Origin: Candidatus Obscuribacterales bacterium
GTDB lineage: Bacteria > Cyanobacteriota > Vampirovibrionia > Obscuribacterales > Obscuribacteraceae
Direction: 5' to 3'
NCBI GenBank assembly: GCA_020050685.1
Contig: JAGVKG010000016.1
Location: 62,001 to 126,000 of the forward strand
Length of the DNA stretch: 64,000 nucleotides
Below the pieces are notes generated by a model that did no database searches, was not told where the DNA came from, and was given only the letters and a program-made list of their open reading frames with translations. A program made the translations under genes and the position numbers. Every line of letters begins with the position of its first letter. Position 1 is the first letter of the stretch. Below are positions 8,106 through 17,273 of the stretch, in pieces.

Positions 8106-8719
8106 AACGCGTGCTTGCTAAGACAGGAAAAGCTTTCAGCAAAGTATTGCCGGTTGCCGGTATCGTTGTTGGACTGCTGTTGACGGCACCACTCTGGTCT
8201 GGCACAAACAGCAAGTGCCCCGCCTTGAGAGAACCATCAAACTCGAACGCAGAAGCAATTCCTGCGTGGTCACGAAAGTACAATGCCGATTGCACACTTT
8301 GTCACTCGGCATGGCCGCGTTTGAATCGTACCGGTTATCTTTTCAGGCGCCTCGGTTACCGGATGCCACAAGAAGTGGATGCACCCAGGAAGAAGCCGGG
8401 AGCTGCGCCCGAGGAATCTAAAACTGGCTATACGCCAACTGCTTCAACACCTGAGCAGATTGCAAAAGGTAATAAAGTGTTTGATGAAATGCAGTGTTTT
8501 ACCTGCCATGCCGATGGTGGCAATGTCATAAATCCCTCGAAACCTATCAAGGGAGGAGAGTTTCTCAAGAAATATTCCGATGACAGTCAGATAGCTGATG
8601 TTATTCGGCGTGGAGTGCCCGGCACAGCTATGCCGGCATATGCCGGGAATCGTCTGACCGATGACGATCTAGGCGCAATGATTGTGTACATTCGCAGCCT
8701 CACGTCAGAGGCAAAGTAG
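8102..8719 (+). CDS. Di-heme c-type cytochrome with C-terminal c6-like domain
   Basis: Starts at TTG 8102, overlapping the preceding stop, with GGAG upstream. After a signal peptide there are two heme sites: CTLCH (in YNADCTLCHSAWPRLN) and CFTCH (in EMQCFTCHADGGN). The second domain is clearly related to the c6-like protein encoded at 6490-6843, sharing CHAxGGN...P.KP.KG, and has a likely Met ligand in GTAMPAY. It is part of the same operon and is probably a periplasmic electron carrier. Confidence 0.87.
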   Translation: MKRVLAKTGKAFSKVLPVAGIVVGLLLTAPLWSGTNSKCPALREPSNSNAEAIPAWSRKYNADCTLCHSAWPRLNRTGYLFRRLGYRMPQEVDAPRKKPGAAPEESKTGYTPTASTPEQIAKGNKVFDEMQCFTCHADGGNVINPSKPIKGGEFLKKYSDDSQIADVIRRGVPGTAMPAYAGNRLTDDDLGAMIVYIRSLTSEAK

Positions 8720-8733
8720 CCAAAGGAGAGTTT

Positions 8734-9405
8734 ATGGTCAATCGCAGAAGGTTTCTTTCATATGTCCCGGCTCTGGTGACAATTCCTGTCGGCTCCCTAC
8801 TTGGTCCGGCACATCCAGCGCACGCTGCGGAAGTAGCCGGATTGAGCCCTATAGAAAACCTGATGCGGGCTCATGGGGTACTGGAAAGAGCAATGCTGAT
8901 CTATGACGAATTCAGACGGCGCATCACAGAGGGCAGAAGCATCGATCCTAATCTGGTAACAAAGGTCACGACTGTAATTCATGACTACTTTGCCGACTAC
9001 CATGAAAAGATGGAGGAAAAGTACATCTTTGGGCCAATGGAAAAAGCTGGCAAACAGTTTGCTTCCATTCAAGACTTAAAAATGCAGCACGGGGTGGGGT
9101 GGGAGCTTACGGAGCGAATTCAAAACTTGGCCCGAGCAAACAAACTCACTCCGGAAAGCATCGGCTATTTTCAGGTCTACGTGAAAATGTTCAGGCACCA
9201 CGCGGCCTGGGAAGACACCGTAGTGTTTCCGGCATTTCGGTCTCTGGTTAGCGGCAAGGAGTTAGGTGAACTGGGTCAGACATTTGAGAAAGAAGAGCAA
9301 AGACAGTTCGGGCCAGACGGCTTCAACTCCGTACTAGCAATATTGGCTGATGTCGAAAAACGGCTTGGCATCTATGAGTTATCCACATCCACGCCGAAGC
9401 TGTAA
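8734..9405 (+). CDS. TAT-exported hemerythrin-domain protein
   Basis: An AAAGGAG site precedes the ATG. The N-terminus NRRRFLSYVPALV is a twin-arginine signal. The rest is a hemerythrin-like four-helix bundle with the expected His and acid ligands: H in LMRAHGVLE, HDY in TTVIHDYFADYHEKMEE, H in LKMQHG and HHAAWED. Such di-iron proteins bind oxygen or nitric oxide. As the last gene of the cytochrome operon it may scavenge oxygen or NO near the complex, or repair iron-sulfur clusters. Gene assignment is firm, the role is inferred. Confidence 0.87.
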   Translation: MVNRRRFLSYVPALVTIPVGSLLGPAHPAHAAEVAGLSPIENLMRAHGVLERAMLIYDEFRRRITEGRSIDPNLVTKVTTVIHDYFADYHEKMEEKYIFGPMEKAGKQFASIQDLKMQHGVGWELTERIQNLARANKLTPESIGYFQVYVKMFRHHAAWEDTVVFPAFRSLVSGKELGELGQTFEKEEQRQFGPDGFNSVLAILADVEKRLGIYELSTSTPKL

Positions 9406-9645
9406 AACTTTTTCGTGGTGACTAGGAAGAAAGGCTTGAGAGGCATATGTTGTGATCTCAATCAGTGACGCAAGCGTCCCTGTTTGCTTGACACCACCAT
9501 CTGAAGATTGGAGGTCACGTTTTAACTGAAATGCGAATAAATTTGCCTCGTCTAGTCCGCCATCGAAAAGAGGGCAAATATTTCTGGGAAAATAAGGGAG
9601 TGGGCTGGTACAAACATCACTAGCTATTATATTAAGAGGAATTAT
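9406..9645. other. Intergenic region between hemerythrin and copper ATPase genes
   Basis: A 240-base gap with no convincing ORF. A run GACGCAAGCGTC near 9471 is a short palindrome. The end of the gap, AAGAGGAATTAT, is the ribosome site of the copper ATPase. A metal-responsive promoter is expected here, but I could not recognise a consensus operator. Confidence 0.4.
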
Positions 9646-11955
9646 ATGACTGCCGAGAAAGATCCTGTTTGCGGAATGCTTGTACAGCCTGCCACTGCCG
9701 GCGGTGTCTACAATAGAGATGGACGCACCTATTACTTTTGCAGCAAAGACTGCCTTGATATTTTCCAGTTTGGAAAAAAATCACTCTTGAATGGCGCTAA
9801 CACAAATCATGGGGACAAATTTGCAGGCGACTCTACTAGTCGTCAATATTCGTGTCCAATGCATCCGGATGTGATATCAGAAAAACCTGGTAATTGCCCT
9901 AAGTGTGGCATGAGTCTGGAAGCTATTGCCGGAAGCAACCTAATTGATGAAACTTCAGAACTTCGTTACATGAAGAAGCGCTTTTGGGTTTGTCTGTTTT
10001 TGACAGTTCCAGTTGCCGCAATTGCCATGGTTGAAATGCTTCATTTGCCGGCTTTGCATCATTTACTAAGCGATGCAAGCTTTGCCTGGATAGAGTTTGC
10101 CTTATCAACGCCTGTGGTTATTTGGGGAGCCTGGTCATTTTTCCAGCGCGGCTGGCAGTCGTTACTATCAGGCAAACTGAATATGTTTACGTTAATTTCC
10201 ATGGGCGTAGGTGTTGCTTATGGTTATAGCGTGATTGGGTTGTTATTGCCTGAATTGTTTCCGGCATCAATGAAAACGGAAAATGGAATCGTTCATGTTT
10301 ATTTTGAAGCAGCCTCAATGATTGTCACCTTGGTGCTTTTGGGGCAAATCTTAGAGTTACAAGCGCTCAATCGTACAGGCGGTGCGATCAAGTCATTGTT
10401 ATCTCTCATGCCCAAAACTGCACGCTTGGTAGAAAGCGAAGGTAATGAGGTGGATATCGATTTGGCTGAGGTCAAAGTCGGTAATTTGCTTAGAGTTCGT
10501 CCCGGTGAAAAAATCCCATTGGACGGAGTAGTGGTTAAGGGCATAAGCACAATTGATGAATCAATGATTTCAGGGGAGGCAATCCCAGTAGAGACTAGAG
10601 AAGGTGACAAGGTTACCGGTGGCACCATCAATCAAAATGGTAGCCTCATCATAAAGGTAAATAAAATCGGACAGGATACATTACTGGCGCAAATAATCAA
10701 ATTGGTAAGTGAAGCGCAGCATAGCCAAGCGCCTGTGCACAAGCTAGTGGATAAAGTGGCGGCTATTTTTGTGCCTGCAGTAATTGTGATCGCATCTCTA
10801 ACATTTGTTTTGGGAATAACATTCGGTCCTCAACCTGCTTTTACGTTTGCTCTTGCTAATGCAGTTTCAGTATTGATCATTGCCTGCCCCTGTGCGCTGG
10901 GATTGGCCACGCCGATGTCTGTTATGGTGGCTATTGGCCGCGGCGCTCAAGCTGGAGTGTTGGTAAAAGACGCTGAGTCACTGCAAAAGCTAAAAGAGGC
11001 AGATACACTGGTTGTAGACAAGACTGGTACACTAACTGAAGGCAAGCCCAAGCTTACAGGCGTGATAGCCTTGTCCGATTTCCGGGACATGGAGCTATTA
11101 CGTTTAGCGGCTAGCGTTGAGCAAGGTAGCGAACATCCGTTAGCCAGTGCCATCGTAAATGGTGCCATCGATAGGGGGCTCAGGCTCGCAGACACCACTG
11201 ACTTTTCCTTGCATCCAGGTAAAGGCGTTGTCGGAAAAATAGGGGCTGAACAGATTTTGCTGGGCAACGAAAAATTGTTCGCCGACTTTGCCATTGATCT
11301 AGGTACATTGCCGGATGCAGCAGAAACGTTAAGGTCGGAAGGACAAACAGTGATGTTTGTTGGCGTAAAAGGCAAAGCAGCCGGTTTTCTATCTGTTGCT
11401 GATCCAATCAAAGACAGCGCCAAGCGGGCAGTAAAGTATTTCAAGACGGAAAACATTCGCCTGATAATGCTTACTGGAGACAACTGGAAGACAGCCAAAG
11501 CAGTAGCAAAACAACTCGGTATTGATGATGTACAGGCAGAGGTCTTGCCGGCTAAAAAGAATGAAGTTGTGAAATCCCTTCAAAGTGAAGGCATGGTCAT
11601 TGCTATGGCTGGCGACGGCATTAACGACGCTCCCGCATTGGCACAAGCAAATATTGGTGTGGCAATGGGAACTGGAAGTGACATAGCCATGCACACCGCC
11701 GGCATTGTGCTTCCCAAAGGAGATTTGATGGGACTTGTGCGGGCTAGAAAACTAAGTCATGCAATGATGAAGAACATTCAGCAAAATCTCGTGCTCGCCT
11801 TTGGATATAACTTTCTGGCTATTCCAATTGCATCCGGGCTATTATATCCGGTGCTTGGACTTCTGTTGAATCCGATGATCGCAAGTGCAGCTATGAGCTT
11901 GAGTTCAGTATCTGTTATCGCAAACGCTCTTAGACTGAAACAATTGGAGTTATGA
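9646..11955 (+). CDS. copA: Copper-exporting P1B-type ATPase with N-terminal YHS domain
   Basis: Pumps Cu+ out of the cytoplasm using ATP. In order: a YHS metal-binding domain (DPVCGM...FCSKDC, residues 5-45); a short heavy-metal-binding domain with YSCPMHPDV and CPKCGM (about 68-92); membrane helices; the transport motif C414-P415-C416 with ALGLATP; the phosphorylation site D458KTGT; and the hinge GDGINDAP. C-terminal helices carry YN and MSLSSVSV, as in Cu+ pumps. It lacks the usual HMA (GMxCxxC) domains. Length, 769 residues, is normal for this subtype. No chaperone gene adjoins it, but the resistance cluster follows further downstream. Confidence 0.92.
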   Translation: MTAEKDPVCGMLVQPATAGGVYNRDGRTYYFCSKDCLDIFQFGKKSLLNGANTNHGDKFAGDSTSRQYSCPMHPDVISEKPGNCPKCGMSLEAIAGSNLIDETSELRYMKKRFWVCLFLTVPVAAIAMVEMLHLPALHHLLSDASFAWIEFALSTPVVIWGAWSFFQRGWQSLLSGKLNMFTLISMGVGVAYGYSVIGLLLPELFPASMKTENGIVHVYFEAASMIVTLVLLGQILELQALNRTGGAIKSLLSLMPKTARLVESEGNEVDIDLAEVKVGNLLRVRPGEKIPLDGVVVKGISTIDESMISGEAIPVETREGDKVTGGTINQNGSLIIKVNKIGQDTLLAQIIKLVSEAQHSQAPVHKLVDKVAAIFVPAVIVIASLTFVLGITFGPQPAFTFALANAVSVLIIACPCALGLATPMSVMVAIGRGAQAGVLVKDAESLQKLKEADTLVVDKTGTLTEGKPKLTGVIALSDFRDMELLRLAASVEQGSEHPLASAIVNGAIDRGLRLADTTDFSLHPGKGVVGKIGAEQILLGNEKLFADFAIDLGTLPDAAETLRSEGQTVMFVGVKGKAAGFLSVADPIKDSAKRAVKYFKTENIRLIMLTGDNWKTAKAVAKQLGIDDVQAEVLPAKKNEVVKSLQSEGMVIAMAGDGINDAPALAQANIGVAMGTGSDIAMHTAGIVLPKGDLMGLVRARKLSHAMMKNIQQNLVLAFGYNFLAIPIASGLLYPVLGLLLNPMIASAAMSLSSVSVIANALRLKQLEL

Positions 11956-12016
11956 GGCACGACAAGCATGGAAATACTTGTGGCGGCGGGTTAAAAGATC
12001 GGCGGGAAATAATCAG

Positions 12017-13732
12017 ATGCAAGATGATACAACAGCATATGGCGAAAGATCAATTGCCTACTTTTCAATGGAGGTGGCGCTTGATCCTGGCATGCCGACC
12101 TATAGTGGTGGCTTGGGAATACTAGCCGGCGACACGATCAAAGCAGCGGCAGACATGAAACTACCAATGGTCGCAGTCACTCTTATTCATCGGAAAGGCT
12201 ATCTGAACCAGAAGATCGACAACGAGGGCTGGCAAACGGAGGAGTTTGCAGATTGGGCTGTTGATCACTTCGCTCAAGAGATCCCTGTTAGTGTGCCGAT
12301 CACAATTGAAGGCAGACTCGTTGTGGTGAGGGCCTGGGTATATGAAGTTAAGGGGACGGGAGGATATGTTGTTCCAGTCTATCTCTTGGACACGGACATT
12401 GATGTTAACAACCAGTGGGACAGAACAATTACAGATCATCTGTATGGCGGCGATCAGCATTATCGACTCTGTCAGGAAGTCGTTCTCGGCTCTGGTGGTG
12501 TGCGTCTATTAAGAACACTGGGCTATAACAATCTTGAACGCTTCCACATGAACGAAGGACACTCAAGCTTATTGGCCTTAGAGCTGCTCGATGCGGAAGC
12601 CGGGCGCGCCGGGCGTAAAGTCTTTACCCATCAGGAGGTTGAGCTTGTACGCAAAAAGTGTGTGTTTACAACACACACGCCAGTTAGGTCGGGGCATGAT
12701 CAATTCCCACTGGACCTTGTCAAAGCTGTGCTTGGGCGAGCGGAAATTTTCGACATGCATGAAGTATTTTGCTGTGAAGGCGTGCTGAATATGACTTATC
12801 TGGCACTTAACTTAAGCCATTACGTTAATGGCGTAGCAAAGCGACATGGAGAGATTTCTCAGCTGATGTTTGCCAGGTATCGTATCGATTCGATCACCAA
12901 TGGTGTGCATGTCGGCAGATGGGCATCGGAATTTTTTGCGGGACTCTTTGACGAGCATATTCCTGGCTGGCGTGAAGACAACTTTGATCTTAGATATGCA
13001 TTGAAGATCCCCAAAGAAGTCATCTGGCAAGCGCACGAAAAGGCCAAGGCCCAACTCATTGAGTATGTGAATACGACCAGCAATGCTGACTTTGACGCAA
13101 GTGTTTTTACTATTGGCTTTGCGCGTCGAGCAGCAACTTACAAACGGGCAGATTTGCTCTTTGCCGATGTCGAGCGGCTCAAAACAATAGTCAACAATGT
13201 CGGCCCATTGCAAATAGTTTTTGCCGGAAAGGCACACCCGCAAGATGTGCAGGGAAAAGAGGTCATTAAGCGGATTATTGCTGCCAAAACCCAGTTGAAA
13301 GACAAAGTACAAGTAGTCTATCTACCCAATTACGGTATTGAGCTGGCAAAATTATTGATTGCAGGAGTCGATGTCTGGTTAAATACGCCTTTGCCACCAC
13401 TTGAAGCTTCTGGAACAAGCGGCATGAAGGCAGCTTTAAATGGTGTACCGAGTCTCAGTGTTCTTGACGGCTGGTGGATTGAGGGCTGCATTGAAGGAGT
13501 GACCGGCTGGTCAATTGGCAATGATGAAAAGACCGGCATATCGGCAGAAGGAACAGATGGGCGAGATGCCGATTCACTCTATGACAAATTAGAGCATGTG
13601 GTAATGCCAACCTTCTATGAGCAAAGAAATGCATTTACTGAAATCATGCGTCATGCCATAGCATTGAACGGCTCATTTTTCACCGCTCAACGCATGTTAC
13701 AGCAATATGTACAAAAAGCATATTTCATTTGA
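12017..13732 (+). CDS. glgP: Alpha-glucan (glycogen) phosphorylase, short bacterial form
   Basis: GT35 family enzyme that releases glucose-1-phosphate from glycogen or maltodextrin. N-terminal AYFSMEVAL and [11 protein letters not shown] are typical. The PLP site lies in [15 protein letters not shown], where the Lys is the cofactor anchor. The length of about 570 residues matches the compact phosphorylases common in deep-branching bacteria. I chose ATG 12017 because it directly precedes the conserved domain; TTG 11978 in the same frame is possible. No other glycogen gene adjoins it. Confidence 0.92.
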   Translation: MQDDTTAYGERSIAYFSMEVALDPGMPTYSGGLGILAGDTIKAAADMKLPMVAVTLIHRKGYLNQKIDNEGWQTEEFADWAVDHFAQEIPVSVPITIEGRLVVVRAWVYEVKGTGGYVVPVYLLDTDIDVNNQWDRTITDHLYGGDQHYRLCQEVVLGSGGVRLLRTLGYNNLERFHMNEGHSSLLALELLDAEAGRAGRKVFTHQEVELVRKKCVFTTHTPVRSGHDQFPLDLVKAVLGRAEIFDMHEVFCCEGVLNMTYLALNLSHYVNGVAKRHGEISQLMFARYRIDSITNGVHVGRWASEFFAGLFDEHIPGWREDNFDLRYALKIPKEVIWQAHEKAKAQLIEYVNTTSNADFDASVFTIGFARRAATYKRADLLFADVERLKTIVNNVGPLQIVFAGKAHPQDVQGKEVIKRIIAAKTQLKDKVQVVYLPNYGIELAKLLIAGVDVWLNTPLPPLEASGTSGMKAALNGVPSLSVLDGWWIEGCIEGVTGWSIGNDEKTGISAEGTDGRDADSLYDKLEHVVMPTFYEQRNAFTEIMRHAIALNGSFFTAQRMLQQYVQKAYFI

Positions 13733-13779
13733 TTGACTTATTTGATTAAGTGAAAAAATCAGGAGAAAGGGGAGATTTC

Positions 13780-14559
13780 ATGACTGAAGACACGACAAGC
13801 AAAGCCTTCAAGGACTGGAAGATGCAGATGTGGTTGGGACAACAATCATATGAGCAAGGCAAGTATGTGGCGGCAGAAGAAAAATTCAAGAAGGCTCTTA
13901 GGGACCTGGAGCAAGCAATGATCCGCGATGAGCGGCTGGCTATGACGTTGAACAATCTGGCGCTATGCTATTGTGCGCAAGGCAAGCATCAAGATGCCGA
14001 TCCTCTTTATCAAAGAGCATTATCGCTCGATCAATCAGGCGGGGGAAACAAACTTATGCTGGCCGAAGATTTCCACAATATAGCCACGCATTACAGAAAG
14101 CAGGGCATGAATGCTCAGTCCGAGGAGCTTTACAAAAGGGCACTTACGATATTTGAAGAAGAAGGTGGAGAAGATTGCCCGAACATGGCAAGTTGTCTTG
14201 ATGGACTCGGAATTGTATACAGCGAGGATGGAAGATCTGACGATGCAATTGCCTGTTTCAAAAAAGCGCTGTCCATAAAGGAAGCAGCATTTGGAACGAG
14301 AAGCAAGGAGTACGCCGAAACCCTGGTTAATCTTGCAATAACTTATTGTGGTCTCAACAGGTGTGAGGAGGCAGATCCATTGTTTGAGAAAGGAGTTCGT
14401 ATATTGGAATATTCAATGGACCCGATACATGAAGAGCTAATTGATGTGATGGAAGCATATTTAACGCATTTGAAGAAAGTAGGAAATACCGAGAAAATCC
14501 AAGAAGTGGCAAATGACATTGAGAGATTCAAAAAGCGCAAGACTAAACCACTCTACTAA
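13780..14559 (+). CDS. Tetratricopeptide-repeat protein
   Basis: Cytoplasmic by sequence, with no signal peptide. It has five or more TPR units of 42-residue kinesin-light-chain type, such as NNLALCYCAQGKHQDADPLY and TLVNLAITYCGLNRCEEADP. The ATG at 13780 is chosen because AGGAGAAAGGGGAG lies just upstream; the frame is open from GTG 13750. TPRs mediate protein contacts. No partner can be inferred from the neighbours. Confidence 0.85.
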   Translation: MTEDTTSKAFKDWKMQMWLGQQSYEQGKYVAAEEKFKKALRDLEQAMIRDERLAMTLNNLALCYCAQGKHQDADPLYQRALSLDQSGGGNKLMLAEDFHNIATHYRKQGMNAQSEELYKRALTIFEEEGGEDCPNMASCLDGLGIVYSEDGRSDDAIACFKKALSIKEAAFGTRSKEYAETLVNLAITYCGLNRCEEADPLFEKGVRILEYSMDPIHEELIDVMEAYLTHLKKVGNTEKIQEVANDIERFKKRKTKPLY

Positions 14560-14601
14560 ACGCAGGAGACTTATCTGAAGGTTAAGGGTCAAAAATAAAA
14601 C

Positions 14602-15903
14602 ATGTCAATTAAATTAGAAGATGAACTTAACGTAGGCTCGCTAGCCAAGCTCATAGATGACTATAAAGCAGATAAAGAGTCAGTCTATAATACATGGTTC
14701 GCTGGCAGTGAGGATAGGCTGAAGGCGTTCCGAGCAATTCGCACCGGCGTAAAGGACACTTTTACATCAATTGCCAACGACTGCTTCGGCAATGATTTCA
14801 GAGGCTCTCCTTTGGAAGTCGTGATGACAGCGATAACTGAGCAGAAGCAGGTTTTTGTCGGAGCAGCTCATGCATTCTACTGGAAGCCTAAACTTCGCAT
14901 TCCGGACATTTACGAAAACGAAGACAACAAGCGTAAATTCGGCAACTTTCTTGAGTCCTGCTATTCATCTACAAAAGAAGATCAGGTGATTGAGCAATTA
15001 TCAAAATTGGCAGGATTCAAAATAAAGGGACTGGGCCCGGCTGTTGCAAATATGATTTATTTCCTACATCCAACAATTGTTTTGCCATTCAACACAGCAA
15101 TGGTGAACGGCTTTAACGCTTTGCTGAATGAGAAGGTTAAGCTGGGATCGTGGGAAAGTTATTTTGCCATGCGCGAAACGTGCGTGCGGATCAATTCTCT
15201 GCCCGAGATAAAAGCCAAGCTATCTAAAGACCTAGGTGCAATTGCTGGACTATTGTTTGAGCTTGGTTGTGGACGATTGGTCATCGAAGGCAATGTGCCA
15301 GCAATACTGGCAGCCGAAAACGAAAAAGCGAAGAAAGCTGCAAAATCAAGGCATGAGGAAGTGCAATCAGAACTGGCTGAAGAATCCGAACATACGCGGG
15401 TACAACACATGCTAATTAAAATAGGACGGGCACTTGGTCTTGATGTGCATGTAGCTAGAAATGATAAACACAAAAGTTGTGCTGGTGAATCATTTGCACA
15501 GCTAACAGTGAGTGAGATACCGCCGCTAGGTCTTGATGATGATGTCCGTGACATGATTAGCCTAATTGATGTTCTGTGGATAGATAAGGCTACAAAGATC
15601 ATCGTAAGCGCTTTTGAGGTTGAGAAGAGCACATCTATCTACTCAGGCATATTGCGGATGGAAGACCTTGTTCGTTCACTGCCTGAGCGTAATTGCAGTT
15701 TATATTTAGTGGCACCAGATGCGCGAGAAAAAGAAGTGGTGGCACAATTTCAGCGCCCATCTTTCAAAAATGCGCTAGCGGATGTAAGTCTTAGTTTCAT
15801 TCCATTCAGTGAGCTGACAAAACACTGTGATAGCCTATGCCGGCTCGGAGATGATCATAGAATTATGCGGAAGTTAGCTCGGCATTGTACTTGTACAACG
15901 TGA
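14602..15903 (+). CDS. Putative restriction-like nuclease, PD-(D/E)XK fold in C-terminal domain
   Basis: 433 residues. The N-terminal half contains LAGFKIKGLGPAVANMIY, which resembles a helix-hairpin-helix/glycosylase-type helical domain. A Lys/Glu-rich linker (about 235-265) leads to a C-terminal domain beginning HTRVQHMLIKIGRALGLDVHVA. It shows LIDVLWI followed by AFEVEKSTSIYSGILRMEDL, the D...ExE/K arrangement of PD-(D/E)XK endonucleases. It is alone, with no methylase or specificity gene beside it. It may act in defence or be a leftover from a mobile island. A role in repair cannot be excluded. Confidence 0.6.
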   Translation: MSIKLEDELNVGSLAKLIDDYKADKESVYNTWFAGSEDRLKAFRAIRTGVKDTFTSIANDCFGNDFRGSPLEVVMTAITEQKQVFVGAAHAFYWKPKLRIPDIYENEDNKRKFGNFLESCYSSTKEDQVIEQLSKLAGFKIKGLGPAVANMIYFLHPTIVLPFNTAMVNGFNALLNEKVKLGSWESYFAMRETCVRINSLPEIKAKLSKDLGAIAGLLFELGCGRLVIEGNVPAILAAENEKAKKAAKSRHEEVQSELAEESEHTRVQHMLIKIGRALGLDVHVARNDKHKSCAGESFAQLTVSEIPPLGLDDDVRDMISLIDVLWIDKATKIIVSAFEVEKSTSIYSGILRMEDLVRSLPERNCSLYLVAPDAREKEVVAQFQRPSFKNALADVSLSFIPFSELTKHCDSLCRLGDDHRIMRKLARHCTCTT

Positions 15904-15950
15904 TTTTAGAGAAGGCGACTAGCGACTGCTGAAGGTAGTTAAGTTATCAA

Positions 15951-15968
15951 ATCATCCGAAGGGATGAT
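15951..15968. repeat. Short hairpin downstream of nuclease gene
   Basis: ATCATCC, four bases, then GGATGAT gives a 7-bp stem about 50 bases after the nuclease stop. No T-run follows, so it is a weak terminator candidate at best. The rest of 15904-16132 shows nothing I recognise. Confidence 0.3.
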
Positions 15969-16132
15969 CTTGCCCATCCGCTTGATTGAGGCAGGAAATT
16001 GCGACAATCGCTTAAGATGCACTGAGCAGCGCACAATATGGTGAATTTGGCAATTTTGGACTTTAATACTTAGTCTTGGAACGTGCACAAATTGAGTCCA
16101 GCAAAATGGTCAAGGCAAGCCGGAGACATCGA

Positions 16133-16306
16133 ATGAAGCGATTTTTACATGGGTTACTTATCATTTTGCCAGTATGGGCAGCAGTACTTGCAATGACCGT
16201 GCCGGCCGAAAGCGCCGACACTGCTCAACCGGCTCGGTCAAAAGTAATGATTGGTGATATGGCACCAGATTTTGCATTGCAAGACGAGAATGGTCAAAAT
16301 ACTTGA
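16133..16306 (+). pseudogene. Truncated secreted peroxiredoxin/redoxin
   Basis: The reading frame gives a signal peptide (MKRFLHGLLIILPVW...) and then the opening of an AhpC/TSA redoxin, MIGDMAPDFALQDENGQN, which is normally followed by a strand and the catalytic Cys. A stop comes directly after this motif, and the following bases show no continuation in any frame that I could follow. The catalytic region is missing. The fragment is too short to fold as a peroxiredoxin, so it is a decayed gene. Confidence 0.7.
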
Positions 16307-16393
16307 AAGATATAGATGGGAGCTGGGAAAGCAACTGGTTCATTGGCGGATGAGTGACCGAGCGATGATGCTGTAGTCAGCCTGGAGAGCAAA

Positions 16394-16726
16394 ATGATGG
16401 TGAAAGGCATATTGATGATTTGTTTGGAGCCGGCTTCGATGGCATTTATTGCAAATGAAGGCCAGGACAGTAACGTAACTTTGCAGCGATATTGCACGCC
16501 TGAAGAAATCCGCGAGCTGCTTTTGGACTTGAGTGCCTTACCGCCATGGCAGAGATGGCCGATATGCGAACTTCAGGTCAGACTGCCAGGCAGCTTTTCT
16601 TCTGCAACTCTTATAAAGCATGGATTGGGCTCGCGTTTTCAGTTTGAATCTAAAGAACACACAGAATCGACAATGAATGAGCTGGCAATTGAACTGGTTT
16701 CTAATGCCCTGACAAATCGAAGCTAA
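16394..16726 (+). CDS. Hypothetical protein
   Basis: 110 residues with GGAG eight bases before the ATG. The N-terminus is moderately hydrophobic (MMVKGILMICLEPASMAF), and the rest is mixed, with TPEEIRELLLDL as a likely helix. No family recognised. It lies between a broken peroxiredoxin and the metal efflux operon, so it may be a decayed gene or a small accessory factor. Confidence 0.45.
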   Translation: MMVKGILMICLEPASMAFIANEGQDSNVTLQRYCTPEEIRELLLDLSALPPWQRWPICELQVRLPGSFSSATLIKHGLGSRFQFESKEHTESTMNELAIELVSNALTNRS

Positions 16727-16773
16727 CTACAACTGACGTGGTATCATTTTCCGTGATAATTACTAAATAGCTT

Positions 16774-16779
16774 TATAAT
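16774..16779 (+). promoter_or_regulatory. Possible -10 box of the metal efflux operon
   Basis: A perfect TATAAT lies 18 bases before the ATG at 16798. No good -35 is visible. Just upstream, at about 16742-16758, an imperfect dyad TATCATTTTCCGTGATA could be a regulator site. Assignment is tentative. Confidence 0.3.
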
Positions 16780-16797
16780 CCGGGATTTAACTTATCC

Positions 16798-17175
16798 ATG
16801 TTCGGCAAACTTCTTATCATTTTGTCAACTATTTTCCTTCTGTGGAATGGTTGCACTTGCGCCGGGGAAGCCGATTCATGTACGACCAGTAAATCAGTGG
16901 TTGCTGTAATAGCTTCAGATCAATCGACCGCCGATGTTTGCTCCGATTGCGGGCACAAGAAGGCATGTTGTTCCAGAACGCACAGCCAGGGACTTCCTGT
17001 TTACTCAAGTGAAGCAGGCGAAGATAGTGAAGACAATCTTTTAGCGACGGCTTGTGATGGATTTGCCACTACCTTACAACCCAACTTCGACTTATCAGCT
17101 TGCATTGAGGCTAAAACTAAATTTGGACTAGGTTCTGGCAAGATTTATTTGTTGAAACGTTGTCTATTAATTTGA
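16798..17175 (+). CDS. Small secreted cysteine-rich protein preceding czcCBA
   Basis: 125 residues. A hydrophobic N-terminus (MFGKLLIILSTIFLLW) is a probable signal peptide. The mature part has many Cys, including NGCTC, CSDCGHKKACC and DLSAC. This resembles in layout the small secreted proteins often found before heavy-metal RND genes, which may sense or bind metal in the periplasm. I do not recognise the exact family. A gap of about 100 bases separates it from the TolC-like gene. Confidence 0.55.
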   Translation: MFGKLLIILSTIFLLWNGCTCAGEADSCTTSKSVVAVIASDQSTADVCSDCGHKKACCSRTHSQGLPVYSSEAGEDSEDNLLATACDGFATTLQPNFDLSACIEAKTKFGLGSGKIYLLKRCLLI

Positions 17176-17273
17176 AACCCACATTTTCAAGATGACCGTA
17201 ATCGTGCTGATGTAGCTCTAATGGGCTCAGTGTGTGGTGTCATTTTCATCTGTCTTTATGTTCTGGGTTTCAG

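Noticed and set aside
14602-15903. Complete restriction-modification system with the methylase at 34981
   Set aside because: The genes are 19 kb apart, not in one operon, and no specificity subunit links them.
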